DNA of 64,000 bases from Solen grandis (taxonomy: Eukaryota; Mollusca; Bivalvia; Adapedonta; Solenidae): positions 36,688,912 to 36,752,911 of the forward strand of contig CM037782.1 of the NCBI GenBank assembly GCA_021229015.1, written 5' to 3'. This document shows, one piece after another, positions 36,001 to 40,722 of the stretch. Under the pieces are notes generated by a model, which was not told the origin of the DNA, searched no databases, and saw only the letters and a program-made list of their open reading frames with translations. Each line of letters opens with the position of its first letter. Position 1 is the first letter of the stretch. Made by a program: the position numbers and the translations under genes.

Positions 36001-38863
36001 GTAACCATATGTGCAAAAAACTTTTTTTGCAAATTAACACATGTATAATTGTGATTTCATGATTTTGTAAACCCATTTTGTTTAAAAGGTACTGAGGTCA
36101 AATATTTGTTTAGATAGAAATATACATAACAATCTGAATCAGACAATTTTTCACTTACACAGTATTTTTTTTTTTTTAATGAAAATATGGTTGCTATGGC
36201 AACAGCTGTTATAAAGAAATGAAAAAAAAATGCAATGAAAAAAAATGCAATAATTATTGCTGTTTTTCTCTGCAAGAATTAGATATTTCCATTTCATGTA
36301 GGAATAAGTTTAGCTACAGATAGATATCCATGACAGCCTACCAGCTGCCTTGCGGTAGGTTGATGGTTCTACCCAGATGCCTTGATGCATTCATGGTCTT
36401 CCTCCACCTGTAATTAGCTGGATGTCTCTATGTGACTGAAATACTGTCGCAACGATGGTAGACTAAAAAAATCAATCAATCTTATCTTTGACAGATGAGT
36501 CTGATTTTTATTCACAGGACTTTGACCCATATTTGATTCAGCAGGACAGTAAGAATGTGCAAGTTGTTTACTATGAAAAGAAACCTAACAGTGATGATGA
36601 GGTAGTGTATTAAATATATTTAGTTCCTTAGACAAATAATCAAAGATCAAAGTTTAAATTCTTTTGATGATCTTTTTTTATTTTCAAAAATGTATCAAAT
36701 GAATAATCAACACTGGATTATAGTTGTGAAAAAAATGGATAGAAATACCTCTGGTTGCTTTTGAGCTTCATGTACTGAGAAAACAAGCAAAAAATAATTT
36801 TGGTTTTAACTCATTATGAAAGTGTATGTAAATGAAATATGAATTGAATGTGTATTTATGTTTAATTCAAACGAATAGACATTTAAAAAATATTGGATAT
36901 AGTCTTGTTAATTAAGAACGTTGGGTAGTGTGCATAAAATGGTAGACACAGGTTGGAAGTAAAATTATTTTTTGCCTATGTGAATGCATTATTGTGTGCA
37001 CCATGCATCAACTTGATAATGCAATAGATGAATGAGCTACACAGGGTCTTCCCTTCTCCTGTACGAGTAAGATTATAGACCTTTACAGACTGGTCCTGTT
37101 GGTCGCGTGGTTAAAGCATCTGTCACAGAAATCGGAGGTCTTGGGTTCGATCCCGGCTTTGACGTAGCAAAGTCATATAAAGTTGTACTTGCATAGCTCC
37201 CTTGCTTGGTGCTCAGCATATAAGGGTAGGTCCAGTACCAGTTGGCCCGGTATCGGGATAATGTGACTGGGTGAGGTATCATGCCACATGTCTTCGGTGT
37301 TATACTGCAGTGTGACAGCACTATAAAAGTCTCAAGTAGACAACGTCTCTAAATGACCATAATACTGTCGATGGGATACTGTTAAACCCAATACACAATT
37401 AAACAAACACTAGACATTTACAGTTAGGAAGCCCTTCCTATACCTGATGTTGATGGATTGGTTTCTCATGGCAAGGTCAACTGAACAATAATCACAAACA
37501 AACCCATGCTCCTCTGTGCAAACTATCTATCACATGATATCCAAACAATGGCATTTGATAATTTGATGTTCTAACTAGTTTGTATGTGTAAACACTTGAA
37601 AGGTCCATTCTTGTGGCATGTTAAATTTTAGGAAAGTTTCCCCCAAGACTGTGATACCAGTACATTCAGTGGGGAAATGGATGTCACTGCATCCAAATTA
37701 CAGAAAGGTAAGATTTTCACCTGTGCTACTCAGTCTAGCATTACTCTTGCCAGATGATAATTTGCCAAAAGTAGTTTTTACCTGTATGTAAAATACTCAC
37801 TTCAAATGACCAGGTAATTTACAAGATAAATTTAGGATTGAACCTTTTTTCTGTTTGGGAAAAATCAAGTTAAATAACTAGTATATCAGCGGTTTCAAAG
37901 CAAATCAACATGAAACTGAATAGAAGATTTACAGTTGCTGTTCACTGCCCATTAGTATAATGTGGATAAGAAATAAACTGTAATACTTGCTTAGGAGCAT
38001 CAATAAGGCTGATCATGCTTTTCATCTAACAGCATCTAACAGCAAAAGAGATAATACATGCCATTTTCATAATATCATTCTTATTACTTTTTGCAGACTG
38101 TACAGCCAGCACACACATTTCCTGCTCCACATCATCTTCCCAAGACAGACTGTGCAGTACACCAAGTCTAGCCATGACCGACTACATGAAAGTTAACGAT
38201 GGAATGCTTACATCCTCAGATGAGTCATTGGATAGTGTTGGAAGTGATGGGAGAGATTCAAGTGTAGTGGAGTTGAATACACATCCTGAGAGTGGGATAG
38301 GAGGCAGTAGTGATGCATATGGTAAAACTCTTCAAGATCAGACTGAAAATCCTGCTATGGGAAATGAGAATGGAGTGTCTACACAGGTAGCAAACAATGC
38401 CACAACACGCAAAGAAAAAGATTTACAACATATTCATCCGACATGTCCAGTCTTTGAAAAAGGTTTCTTGCCAGGAATTAAAATAGAATCTGCGGAGACA
38501 GATGGGAACGAAGTAAAACATGATGTTGGCATTAAAATGGCAGAAGTGATAGACTCTTCAGACAGCAAACAATATATGCAAGAATACACAACAACTACTT
38601 GGGTGCCTGATGATAGCACAGGAAAATCCAGAAGTGAAGTATGTAGCCTACACATTCTCAGTGGGGATAATATTGATAAGCCCAATCAAGCATCTGTTGA
38701 TGGGACTGGATTTCAGGACTCCTGTCAGTTTCAGCCCAATAGTTTGGATACTTCTGTAGATGTTGATTATGATGATGATGAGGAAGAGGAGGAGGACCTT
38801 GACCAGGGTCTTATAGGCTATGGTAATCCTGATGAAATTTCATTTGAGTTGAATTCGGCGTAA
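1086..38863 (+). CDS. Class I cytokine receptor, gp130/Domeless-like (17 coding exons)
   Basis: Chained exons: 1086-1206, 6294-6590, 7460-7586, 12013-12200, 20580-20740, 22058-22223, 23081-23166, 23793-24077, 24536-24708, 28548-28722, 30511-30668, 32856-32991, 33530-33605, 35262-35325, 36518-36601, 37632-37707, 38097-38863. Their sum is 3140 bases, one short of a multiple of three. The missing base falls in exon 8. The ~1046-residue product has a signal peptide, an Ig-like domain (Cys62/Cys124), cytokine-receptor homology domains (Cys149, 159, 191, 202 and WSDWA near 340-344), three further FNIII domains, a transmembrane helix near 699-717 and an acidic Ser/Thr-rich tail. This is the domain order of vertebrate gp130. 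The family binds helical cytokines at the cell surface and signals through JAK and STAT. The symbol is left blank because orthology cannot be tested here. All chosen sites are GT-AG and phases agree throughout, apart from exon 8 and an alternative at exon 12. Confidence 0.9.
1207..3431. other. Intron 1, left part
   Basis: AT-rich intron with no coding sign. The only structure I see is a GC-richer patch with a short tandem repeat at 1991-2083. The short open frames here show no family feature. Confidence 0.5.
1991..2083. repeat. Short tandem repeat, GCCGACAAAAGGGCA type
   Basis: Three to four diverged units of ~25-37 bases share TGCCGACAAAAGGGCA. The patch is GC-rich against its flanks and probably belongs to a mobile element whose ends I could not define. 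Confidence 0.5.
3432..3659 (+). mobile_element. piggyBac-like MITE, family 1, copy 1
   Basis: Flanked by TTAA at 3432-3435 and 3656-3659. Ends are CCCTTTCCCTCATA and a matching GGGAAAGGG, with the inner right end diverged. A central near-perfect palindrome runs from GAACAGCATAAAACCAGATC to its complement. Non-coding. Ends and target site fit piggyBac-type MITEs. Transposase source unknown. Confidence 0.8.
3660..4110. other. Intron 1 spacer
   Basis: AT-rich with no recognisable element or gene. Confidence 0.4.
4111..6130. mobile_element. Composite repeat bounded by GGTTTTCGC hairpins
   Basis: Left end is CCGCAAAGCGG followed by GGTTTTCGC. Right end is the palindrome GGTTTTCGCAATGCGATGCGAAAACC. 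Between them lie three diverged monomers (around 4560-4870, 4871-5201 and 5202-5530) and a smaller hairpin, GGGTAGG..CCTACCC, at 5700-5726. A run of ~30 A lies at 6054-6083. Read as one decayed non-coding element with a tandem core. The boundaries are inference. Confidence 0.5.
4871..5530 (+). repeat. Two ~331-base tandem monomers
   Basis: The phrase 'catactgattta' at 4871 recurs at 5202, followed in both by the same blocks in order, including AAATGAAGTCC, CTTTTGTTCATATAC, GCCGATAAAAATAA and ACCTTGACC. A third, more diverged and shorter copy precedes them. Confidence 0.75.
6294..6590 (+). CDS. Receptor exon 2: Ig-like domain D1
   Basis: This 99-codon exon, phase 1 at both ends, encodes one Ig-like fold. 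MNCTAN and NTYQCFY supply the two disulphide cysteines 62 residues apart. It has potential N-glycosylation sites (NCT, NLT, NDS). The position before the cytokine-receptor module matches the Ig domain of gp130, which makes an extra cytokine contact. The open frame runs past 6590, but GTGAGT and the phase of exon 3 fix the end. Confidence 0.87.
6630..6843. mobile_element. TTAA-flanked MITE, family 3
   Basis: TTAA at 6630-6633 and 6840-6843 with ends CCCTACACC and CGTAAAGGG. The inside (GGTCTCCTTTGTTTGCT, GTAGCTCAGATTCT) matches the fragments at 42306-42480, 50101-50259 and 14244-14733. It lies ~40 bases after exon 2. Confidence 0.65.
7158..7422 (+). mobile_element. Short element, CCCCTACCAG family
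   Basis: It starts AGTCCCCTACCAG just after TTTT, runs through a TCCGTCTGTC-like stretch, repeats the complement CTGGTAGGGGAC at 7379-7390, then has hairpin GTGTTGCGTGCAACAC and ends CTTGTT before more Ts. Its layout matches the other hairpin-ended families in this window. Confidence 0.6.
7460..7586 (+). CDS. Receptor exon 3: first half of D2 (CHD)
   Basis: It encodes the first cysteine pair, AECVSYNMNNLICYF, spaced C-x9-C as in class I receptors. The usual C-x-W is C-x-F here. The donor GTAAGT at 7587 is in phase 2. The 3' splice site lies only ~37 bases after the end of an inserted element (7158-7422). Confidence 0.87.
7671..8712 (+). mobile_element. GTGTCACC family element with tandem monomers
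   Basis: A head hairpin, GTGTCACCTGCT..AGCAGAGGTGACAC, lies at 7767-7795, followed by a CCGTC/CTGTC-rich stretch. About six diverged monomers follow (GTGTCAAACAG, CTCCTGTTAGAATT, CATACTTGGTAG, GAAGATTGGGATTGAT). One monomer also lies to the left of the hairpin. No clear 3' end. The monomers recur at 21560-21850. Confidence 0.65.
9055..10360 (+). mobile_element. AGCTCACC family element, copy 1
   Basis: Diverged head AGCTCACTTGAGC at 9055 and tail CAGGTGAGCGATTTAGG..CCTTGTT at 10324-10360. The core has four to five monomers, each with GGTTGCCATGGCAACCAGAA (9248, 9526, 10008, 10202). Non-coding. It fills the intron 3' of exon 3. Confidence 0.7.
10361..11489. other. Intron 3 spacer
   Basis: AT-rich intronic sequence. 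I see no gene or definable repeat. Confidence 0.45.
11490..11723 (-). mobile_element. piggyBac-like MITE, family 1, copy 2
   Basis: Inverted relative to copy 1. Ends CCCTTTCCCTCATATAGA and GAGGGAAAGGG. Flanks read ATAA and ATGA, so the target duplication has decayed. The central hairpin is intact. Confidence 0.75.
11811..11870 (+). repeat. SINE 3' tail fragment
   Basis: 'atagtctccaaatgactgaa' then 'atattgtcgg..ggacattaaacc' is the same tail seen complete at 57490-57545. Confidence 0.55.
12013..12200 (+). CDS. Receptor exon 4: second half of D2 (CHD)
   Basis: It encodes the second cysteine pair, TPCSSEGNHVPIQC, then the beta strands of the first cytokine-homology domain ending IFINAS. It joins exon 3 in phase 2 and ends in phase 1 before GTAATT. 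The 31 residues between the second and third conserved cysteines are normal for the family. Confidence 0.86.
12201..13306. other. Intron 4, left part
   Basis: AT-rich. A short CA/CAACAA-rich patch lies at 12633-12670. No gene or definable mobile element. Confidence 0.45.
13307..13549 (+). mobile_element. piggyBac-like MITE, family 1, copy 3
   Basis: TTAA at 13307-13310 and 13546-13549. Ends CCCCTTTCCC and GGGAAAGGG. The central palindrome is present with a few mismatches. Confidence 0.82.
13550..14243. other. Intron 4, AT-rich spacer
   Basis: Homopolymer-rich AT sequence without recognisable features. Confidence 0.4.
14244..14733 (+). mobile_element. Family 3 TTAA MITE, split by a family 1 MITE
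   Basis: Left half 14244-14409 starts TTAATCCTTTAC and contains GGCCTCCTCTGTTTGCTC. Right half 14652-14733 matches the 3' part of the copy at 6630-6843 and ends ACAGGG TTGA. A family 1 MITE sits between them. Confidence 0.65.
14410..14651 (+). mobile_element. piggyBac-like MITE, family 1, copy 4 (nested)
   Basis: TTAA at 14410-14413 and 14648-14651, intact ends and central hairpin. It lies inside the family 3 MITE, so it is the younger of the two. Confidence 0.85.
14932..15106. mobile_element. Possible pogo/Tc1-like MITE
   Basis: GCAATCAAACCTGT at 14932 and ACAGGTTCAACTGC at ~15092-15105 form imperfect terminal inverted repeats (11 of 14). A similar single end, CAGTCAAACCTGTATTA, lies at ~42806. 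Target duplication not clear. Confidence 0.35.
15197..16102 (+). mobile_element. AGCTCACC family element, copy 2a
   Basis: Perfect head hairpin (AGCTCACCTGAGCAC, AAA, GTGCTCAAGGTGAGCT) followed by TTTTGTGATCGCCCGTTGTCC and CCGTC-rich sequence. The core has monomers of ~180 bases with GGGGTCAAAATTGGCC and CTTCTATGAAACAATAAGG. It runs into a second head at 16103 without its own tail. Confidence 0.75.
16103..17250 (+). mobile_element. AGCTCACC family element, copy 2b
   Basis: A second head at 16103 and further monomers lead to the tail CAGGTGAGCGATTAAGGGCC at ~17215, ending CCTCTTGTT at 17250. Two heads share one tail, as after insertion beside, or recombination between, two copies. Confidence 0.72.
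17251..17730. other. Intron 4 spacer with low-complexity T and A runs
   Basis: Contains a GGGCAAGT / CTTGCCC motif in both directions (17310-17600) that may mark another decayed inverted element. No gene. Confidence 0.4.
17731..18160 (+). mobile_element. Chimeric element: CTCGACTATTC-type head, AGCTCACC-type tail
   Basis: It opens TTGCTCAACCATTCACAAAGAATAAGG, a variant of the head at 42859. It ends with the AGCTCACC-family tail CAGGTGAGCGATATAGGG..CTCGTT. The middle carries the monomer shared with 18164-19170. Confidence 0.5.
18164..19167 (+). mobile_element. AGCTCACC family element, copy 3
   Basis: Perfect head hairpin at 18164-18200, CCGTC-rich zone, then about three monomers of ~310 bases (GAACTCTGGTTGCCATGGCT at ~18371 and ~19003). 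Tail CAGGTGAGCGATTTAGGGCC, ending CCTCTTGTT. Confidence 0.8.
19209..19290 (+). repeat. Truncated GTGTCACC family head
   Basis: GTGTCACCTGCTGTAAGTAGAGGTGAC followed by about 50 bases like the heads at 7767 and 46194. No body or tail. Confidence 0.5.
19763..19901. mobile_element. Palindromic PIF/Harbinger-like MITE
   Basis: Terminal inverted repeats GGTAAAGTCCCTGTAATGG of at least 19 bases, flanked by TTA on both sides (19760-19762, 19902-19904). A second inner inverted pair is GATAACCAAGGTACC. The TTA duplication and GG.. ends fit PIF/Harbinger. Non-coding. Confidence 0.65.
20084..20326 (-). mobile_element. piggyBac-like MITE, family 1, copy 5
   Basis: TTAA at 20084-20087 and 20323-20326, inverted orientation. 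One arm of the central hairpin has several changes (GATTTGGTTTAATGTTG). Confidence 0.82.
20580..20740 (+). CDS. Receptor exon 5: first half of D3 (CHD)
   Basis: It begins VKPDPVSQLTYMNLSS, very like the VKPNPPHNL.. linker between the two halves of the gp130 homology module. It continues through strands B and C (AVLKWAIP, YEIQVQS). The exon ends in phase 0 before GTAAGT. Confidence 0.88.
21236..21477 (+). mobile_element. piggyBac-like MITE, family 1, copy 6
   Basis: TTAA at 21236-21239 and 21474-21477. It is inserted in sequence related to the GTGTCACC-family monomers. Confidence 0.82.
21560..21850 (+). repeat. Monomers of the GTGTCACC family
   Basis: GTGTCAAACGTTTTGTTTCC, CATACTTGGCAGGAAGATACC and GAAGATTGGGATTGAT recur here as at 7910-8700. 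This is the headless core of a copy. Confidence 0.6.
22058..22223 (+). CDS. Receptor exon 6: second half of D3 with WSDWA
   Basis: It encodes LVPFTRYTLKVRCKP and then LYWSDWAPIHFTT. The phrase matches the F and G strands of gp130 D3, including the WSxWS box, here WSDWA with the last serine replaced by alanine. The basic residues of RYTLKVRCK would stack between the tryptophans. Phase 0 in, phase 1 out (GTAGGG). Confidence 0.9.
22224..23080. other. Intron 6 with decayed repeats
   Basis: 22380-22960 has three diverged blocks with 'tcaaacttggaatac' and 'cccctttttcaacttag', like the core at 43000-43260. A tRNA-like remnant lies at 22970-23040 ('agggatcaaacctacagcc'). Confidence 0.45.
23081..23166 (+). 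CDS. Receptor exon 7: first half of D4 (FNIII)
   Basis: This short exon (VPSEPPMLSAGSYYI..DCLVLYWK) has the proline-rich A strand and the B-strand Tyr-Trp of a fibronectin III domain. Phase 1 in, phase 0 out (GTAGTT). It has two extra cysteines, KCGTEDC. Confidence 0.84.
23167..23792. other. Intron 7
   Basis: AT-rich with a possible fragment of a repeat core ('ccagttatgtcctgttctg', 'gtcatggcccctttttttt'). Nothing definable. Confidence 0.4.
23793..24077 (+). pseudogene. Receptor exon 8: second half of D4, with a frameshift
   Basis: The first part reads NPEPRFRNGPLIGYLFNILQTSNVEIDSL and stops at TGA 23928-23930. The remainder is open in another frame (SLTEWVDGQRVSVQIQKP, then YEIQVSAATEVGNS, ending SSITVPAFEEG) and is clearly FNIII sequence like gp130 D4. 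A one-base loss between about 23866 and 23930 explains both. With that base restored the exon would end in phase 1, as its neighbours require. It may be a sequencing error, an inactive allele or a real lesion. The intervening stretch is too short to be an ordinary intron. Confidence 0.8.
24536..24708 (+). CDS. Receptor exon 9: first half of D5 (FNIII)
   Basis: The sequence ..AVRVSWEADQDVCGSITEVTYFYCTIQ is an FNIII B-C region with the core Trp. It resembles the LWVEWTTP..YILEWC region of gp130. Phase 1 in, phase 0 out (GTAAAA, a weaker donor). Confidence 0.84.
24709..26218. other. Intron 9, left part
   Basis: Mostly unrecognised. 25400-25560 has 'caatcaaaccccagttacttc' and an AATACCCGGCGTCATTCGAA stretch that resembles one end of a pogo/Tigger-like DNA transposon. 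No matching end was found. Confidence 0.35.
26219..26870 (+). mobile_element. CTCGACTATTC family element, decayed
   Basis: Head AGCTTGACTACTCAGAGAATAG, then three diverged monomers ('tttaacattgccattatctcc', 'caatggatg', 'atttatggcc'). It ends near 'gctgagtgtgctgtcac', like the tail at 47545-47574. Confidence 0.5.
27075..27185 (-). repeat. tRNA-derived SINE remnant
   Basis: On the minus strand 'ggattgcttagtggttaagg' and, downstream, a degenerate B-box region suggest a decayed tRNA head. Confidence 0.35.
27252..27531 (+). repeat. 30-base minisatellite, about nine units
   Basis: The unit carries GTTAATTGGGTTTATATAGG and AATCAT. Units differ at two sites (GTTTAT or GCTTAT; CATGTG or CATATG) and partly alternate. 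Because 30 is a multiple of three it reads as a repeated ten-residue open frame, which I do not take as a gene. Confidence 0.9.
27965..28207 (+). mobile_element. piggyBac-like MITE, family 1, copy 7
   Basis: TTAA at 27965-27968 and 28204-28207. Intact ends and central hairpin. Confidence 0.85.
28250..28345 (-). repeat. tRNA-derived SINE remnant
   Basis: The minus strand has GGTTTGAACCC (B box-like) and a degenerate A-box region 'ggttaagcagtaac'. It lies directly beside a family 1 MITE. Confidence 0.4.
28548..28722 (+). CDS. Receptor exon 10: second half of D5 (FNIII)
   Basis: It starts DDLDWITYPVNDGC and has WKWLNATGNVEDL, RYAVAFVVNG and VWQTFRFSNYAAG, the E-G strands of an FNIII domain. 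It has N-glycosylation sites NDT, NAT and NGT. Phase 0 in, phase 1 out (GTGATA). Confidence 0.84.
28723..29248. other. Intron 10, left part
   Basis: AT-rich with poly-A and poly-T runs. No recognisable feature. Confidence 0.4.
29249..29441 (+). mobile_element. piggyBac-like MITE, family 1, copy 8, internally deleted
   Basis: TTAA at 29249-29252 and 29438-29441. About 45 bases, including the left hairpin arm, are missing, and so is a short stretch (GGTACCTA) near the right end. Confidence 0.82.
29442..30510. other. Intron 10, right part
   Basis: AT-rich. 29800-29960 repeats 'gcaatcactgtaaagatt' in a diverged second copy ('gcatttgctgtaaagattagcc'). No element could be bounded. Confidence 0.4.
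30511..30668 (+). CDS. Receptor exon 11: first half of D6 (FNIII)
   Basis: It opens VPERPLFSVEPGPSKQDSIRL and ends GQRTDSVVQ, the A-C' strands of the membrane-proximal FNIII domain. Phase 1 in, phase 0 out (GTCAGT). Confidence 0.82.
30806..32562 (+). mobile_element. AGCTCACC family element, copy 4
   Basis: Head AGCTCACCAGAGCAAGAAG.. at 30806. The core begins with a very regular 155-base tandem array, followed by older, diverged monomers and a stretch unlike other copies (31730-32400). Tail TGGTGAGCATTTATGG..GGGCCTCTTGTT ends at 32562. Confidence 0.72.
30899..31370 (+). repeat. 155-base tandem repeat, three units
   Basis: 'catctcctctg' starts units at 30899, 31054, 31209 and a partial fourth at 31364, exactly 155 bases apart. 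The units are nearly identical, differing mainly at the start of the first (GGTACC against GAAACC). Confidence 0.9.
32610..32700 (+). repeat. tRNA-like SINE fragment
   Basis: 'aagttgttagagcatcc' and the B box-like GGGTTCGATCT form a degenerate tRNA head. The tail 'aatgttgttaaacataaaac' resembles the SINE 3' ends elsewhere. Confidence 0.5.
32856..32991 (+). CDS. Receptor exon 12: second half of D6 (FNIII)
   Basis: It encodes VDFSNPAITITDLDAGSMYS and then LCVIAENTAGNSS, a textbook FNIII E-F-G run. The only site that keeps the phase of exon 11 is the unusual '..ggagagag' at 32848-32855. The stronger-looking 'tttacag' at 32829-32835 would put exon 12 out of frame by one base. The phase pattern of the whole gene favours 32856. 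Donor GTAGGG, phase 1. Confidence 0.72.
32992..33529. other. Intron 12
   Basis: AT-rich intron with no element recognised. Confidence 0.4.
33530..33605 (+). CDS. Receptor exon 13: transmembrane helix
   Basis: VDEDNTG is followed by LFVGLILSLTVIVIAIIVG, about 19 hydrophobic residues with no charge. This separate transmembrane exon is typical of the family. Phase 1 in, phase 2 out (GTAAGT). Confidence 0.88.
33606..34124. other. Intron 13, left part
   Basis: AT-rich intron with no element recognised. Confidence 0.4.
34125..35131 (+). mobile_element. AGCTCACC family element, copy 5
   Basis: Head AGCTCACCTGAGCACTTGTG.. at 34125, CCGTCGTGCGTCGTCC stretch, about five to six monomers of ~140 bases (CTTGTGAACACTCTAGAGGCC, CTACATGATATCTCGGATGA), tail CAGGTGAGCGACACAGGGCC ending CCCTCTTGTT. 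The cleanest full copy in the window. Confidence 0.85.
35262..35325 (+). CDS. Receptor exon 14: juxtamembrane segment
   Basis: IKLGFKKYLKKLARRNKVEIL is strongly basic, as expected just inside the membrane. This is where Box 1, the JAK docking site, should lie. The usual P-x-P is absent, so Box 1 is either divergent or not recognisable by eye. Confidence 0.8.
35407..35617 (+). mobile_element. TTAA-flanked MITE, family 2
   Basis: TTAA at 35407-35410 and 35614-35617. Ends CCCTTACCTGC and GCAGGGTAAGGG. A central hairpin GTAAAGAGCCAGGCCAGCCT pairs with its complement. Same plan as family 1 but a different sequence. Confidence 0.75.
35640..35760 (+). repeat. SINE body fragment
   Basis: 'gtagtaccaggactagg', 'ggtatcatgctgcatgtc' and 'tcacagtgaggtagc' match the middle of the SINE at 37085-37400. 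Confidence 0.5.
36330..36482 (+). repeat. SINE A, 3' body and tail only
   Basis: 'cttgcggtagg', 'ggtcttcctccacctgtaat', 'tgactgaaatactgtcgcaa' and a terminal ATCAATCAATC run match 51340-51500. The tRNA head is missing, as after incomplete reverse transcription. It ends 35 bases before exon 15. Confidence 0.75.
36518..36601 (+). CDS. Receptor exon 15: cytoplasmic, YLIQ motif
   Basis: DFDPYLIQQDSKNVQVVYYEKKPNSDDE contains YLIQ, a match to the YxxQ STAT3-type docking motif, near residues 743-746. Phase 0 at both ends. The acceptor lies ~35 bases after the end of a SINE fragment. Confidence 0.78.
37085..37400 (+). mobile_element. SINE B, full-length but diverged
   Basis: The tRNA-like head has 'ggtcgcgtggttaaagcatc' and B box GGGTTCGATCCC. 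The body includes CTTGGTGCTCAGCATATAAGG. The tail is 'ctaaatgaccataatactgtcg' then '..gttaaaccca'. It lies between exons 15 and 16. Confidence 0.75.
37632..37707 (+). CDS. Receptor exon 16: cytoplasmic tail
   Basis: ESFPQDCDTSTFSG then EMDVTASKLQKG. No named motif is visible. It joins exon 15 in phase 0 and exon 17 in phase 1 (GTAAGA), which supports it as a real exon. Confidence 0.75.
38097..38863 (+). CDS. Receptor exon 17: distal cytoplasmic tail and stop
   Basis: This is an uninterrupted 255-codon exon ending TAA at 38861-38863. It is rich in Ser, Thr, Asp and Glu, with DYMKV, QYMQEY and GYGNPDE as tyrosine contexts (YGNP fits a YxN Grb2-type site) and an acidic run of D and E near the end. 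In-frame ATGs inside it are not starts, because the exon joins exon 16 in phase. Confidence 0.85.
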
Positions 38864-38927
38864 AGTGACACAAAAAATTATCCAATTGGAGTAATCATTG
38901 AGGCTACTCCCTTAGAAAACACACCTC

Positions 38928-38933
38928 AATAAA
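38928..38933 (+). terminator. Polyadenylation signal AATAAA
   Basis: The first AATAAA after the stop codon, 65 bases downstream. It would give a very short 3' UTR. Later AATAAA-like sequences exist in the AT-rich flank, so longer forms are possible. Confidence 0.5.
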
Positions 38934-39159
38934 ACTTTCAATGGCCTTGACCATCTTTTATGGACATGCAATACAGTATAAGTTGACACTGATAAAAGCT
39001 ATTCATTAACTTTGAAAAATATGGAGGCTGGTGTCAAAAAATGATGAAATATGTTTGGCAGTAACAGAGATGCAATGCCATGGCAGGATGAGTTAGATGC
39101 CCATATGTTAATGATGAAAGGCTTGTATTTACCTCAATTTCTCATAGTTTGTGCTTTTA

Positions 39160-40188
39160 AGCTCACCAGAGCAGAGCATGCTCAAGGTGAGCTATTGTGG
39201 TCACATTATGTGTGTTGTTGTGTGTCATCTATCGGGTAATGTTATTAATATGATTTGATTTGAATAAATCTTTACAAGTTCTATTCCCTGAAGCTGTTGA
39301 TCAGGATTCCATGGGCTCAGTCAGGGTTTAATATATACATTTTCATTTTGGGGACATGTGTCCCCTCGAATATTTGATTTAGGGGTCATTTGAAAATTTA
39401 GGGGGACATGCCTGCAGCTAGGTAATAATAATAATAACCATTGTTGCAGCATTTGTGATGATCCGAATGACGTTGCTATGCAACAACTCTCCATCATTGG
39501 TTGGGACTAGTTGTACAGAACGTATCGGAACATCAGACTAATTTATAAAGGGAGAATTTTTCTGTGATAAAATTTTTATTCAGATATATAAAAGGGCGAT
39601 ATATGGTGAGAAAAAAATCAAAGTAAGTCTAGTTTTCATAAATAAAATCATGCATCCATGCACGTAAACACAGCCTAATATTCGGGACGACAACACCGTG
39701 AGGTCATCGTTTTATGCAATGCCGGCAGTCCGGGTTCTATTTTAAGAAACGGAAAGTCCTATATCTTGATCTGTTATTCAGAACAAGCAGAAAAAATAAA
39801 ATGAACATGCATCGTTAACGTCAAATGTTGTTTCCAAAATAAAGGAAACACATACAGTGGGTTTAAACTGACATCTATTTGATATCAGTCGAATATGTCT
39901 CATATTTAGAACCTGGTTTTGAAAATGCGTCATTGACGGCGCACTAGCATTCAACATTGGGGTCTTTCAGATTATTTTGCGACAAAACGCACAATTTTGT
40001 GCGTCACCGAAAACCCTGCTCATTAATTATTCCTTAACTCATCATGCAAACAAGGGGATTTGATTGGTAATCTTGTTTAAAATCAGGTGGTCAAACCTTG
40101 TTTGGGTCACAAGGTCAAGTCTAAGTTTCCTTTATTCACCGTAATCACGCTAAGTCCTGGGACAGAGAAAAAATGATATATATATAGG

Positions 40189-40226
<38 letters not shown>

Positions 40227-40722
40227 CCCAATTCTTAAAGCCATAAAAAATAATTTTTCAAAATACATCTCCCAATACTTAGGTACACGTCTATTTTTTA
40301 TAAGGTCACGTGGCAATGTTTATTTTTCTACATACACTAAGAAACATCATAGACATGCCTATAAATCCATATAAATATGACTCTTTAATAATAAAAAAGA
40401 CGTATTTGTGATGATTTTGTTAAATAATATATTGATATTTAAAATTTACTTTCTTCCAATCTGTTGGATTAGTGTATTTTCTGGGACTTATAGATTAAAC
40501 AAAAATTGTTATGCAAACTTAATATATTAATTAACATTAATTTATGGTATTTATCTATCCAATTATAAGTGTTCCAAGATTTAGAGGCATGAAAAATAAT
40601 TATTTTATCAATAATCAGGGGTGTCCCAAAACTTAGAGCATCCAAAAACTTAGAGTGATTACGGTACCTTATAATTGCTGATGGTACTCAGGTGGATAAT
40701 CTATGGCCATTATGACTTTGTT
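39160..40722 (+). mobile_element. AGCTCACC family element, copy 6, heavily decayed
   Basis: Head AGCTCACCAGAGCAGAGCATGCTCAAGGTGAGCT at 39160-39193. A possible tail GTACTCAGGTGGATAATCTATGG..CTTTGTT at 40684-40722. The inside is largely unlike other copies and includes other decayed insertions and a TA repeat. Confidence 0.5.
40176..40222. repeat. TA microsatellite
   Basis: An almost pure (TA)n run interrupted once by GGGTGTGTG. Confidence 0.9.

Noticed and set aside
38434..38685. Minus-strand open frame inside exon 17
   Set aside because: A shadow of the receptor's tail exon, with no features of its own.
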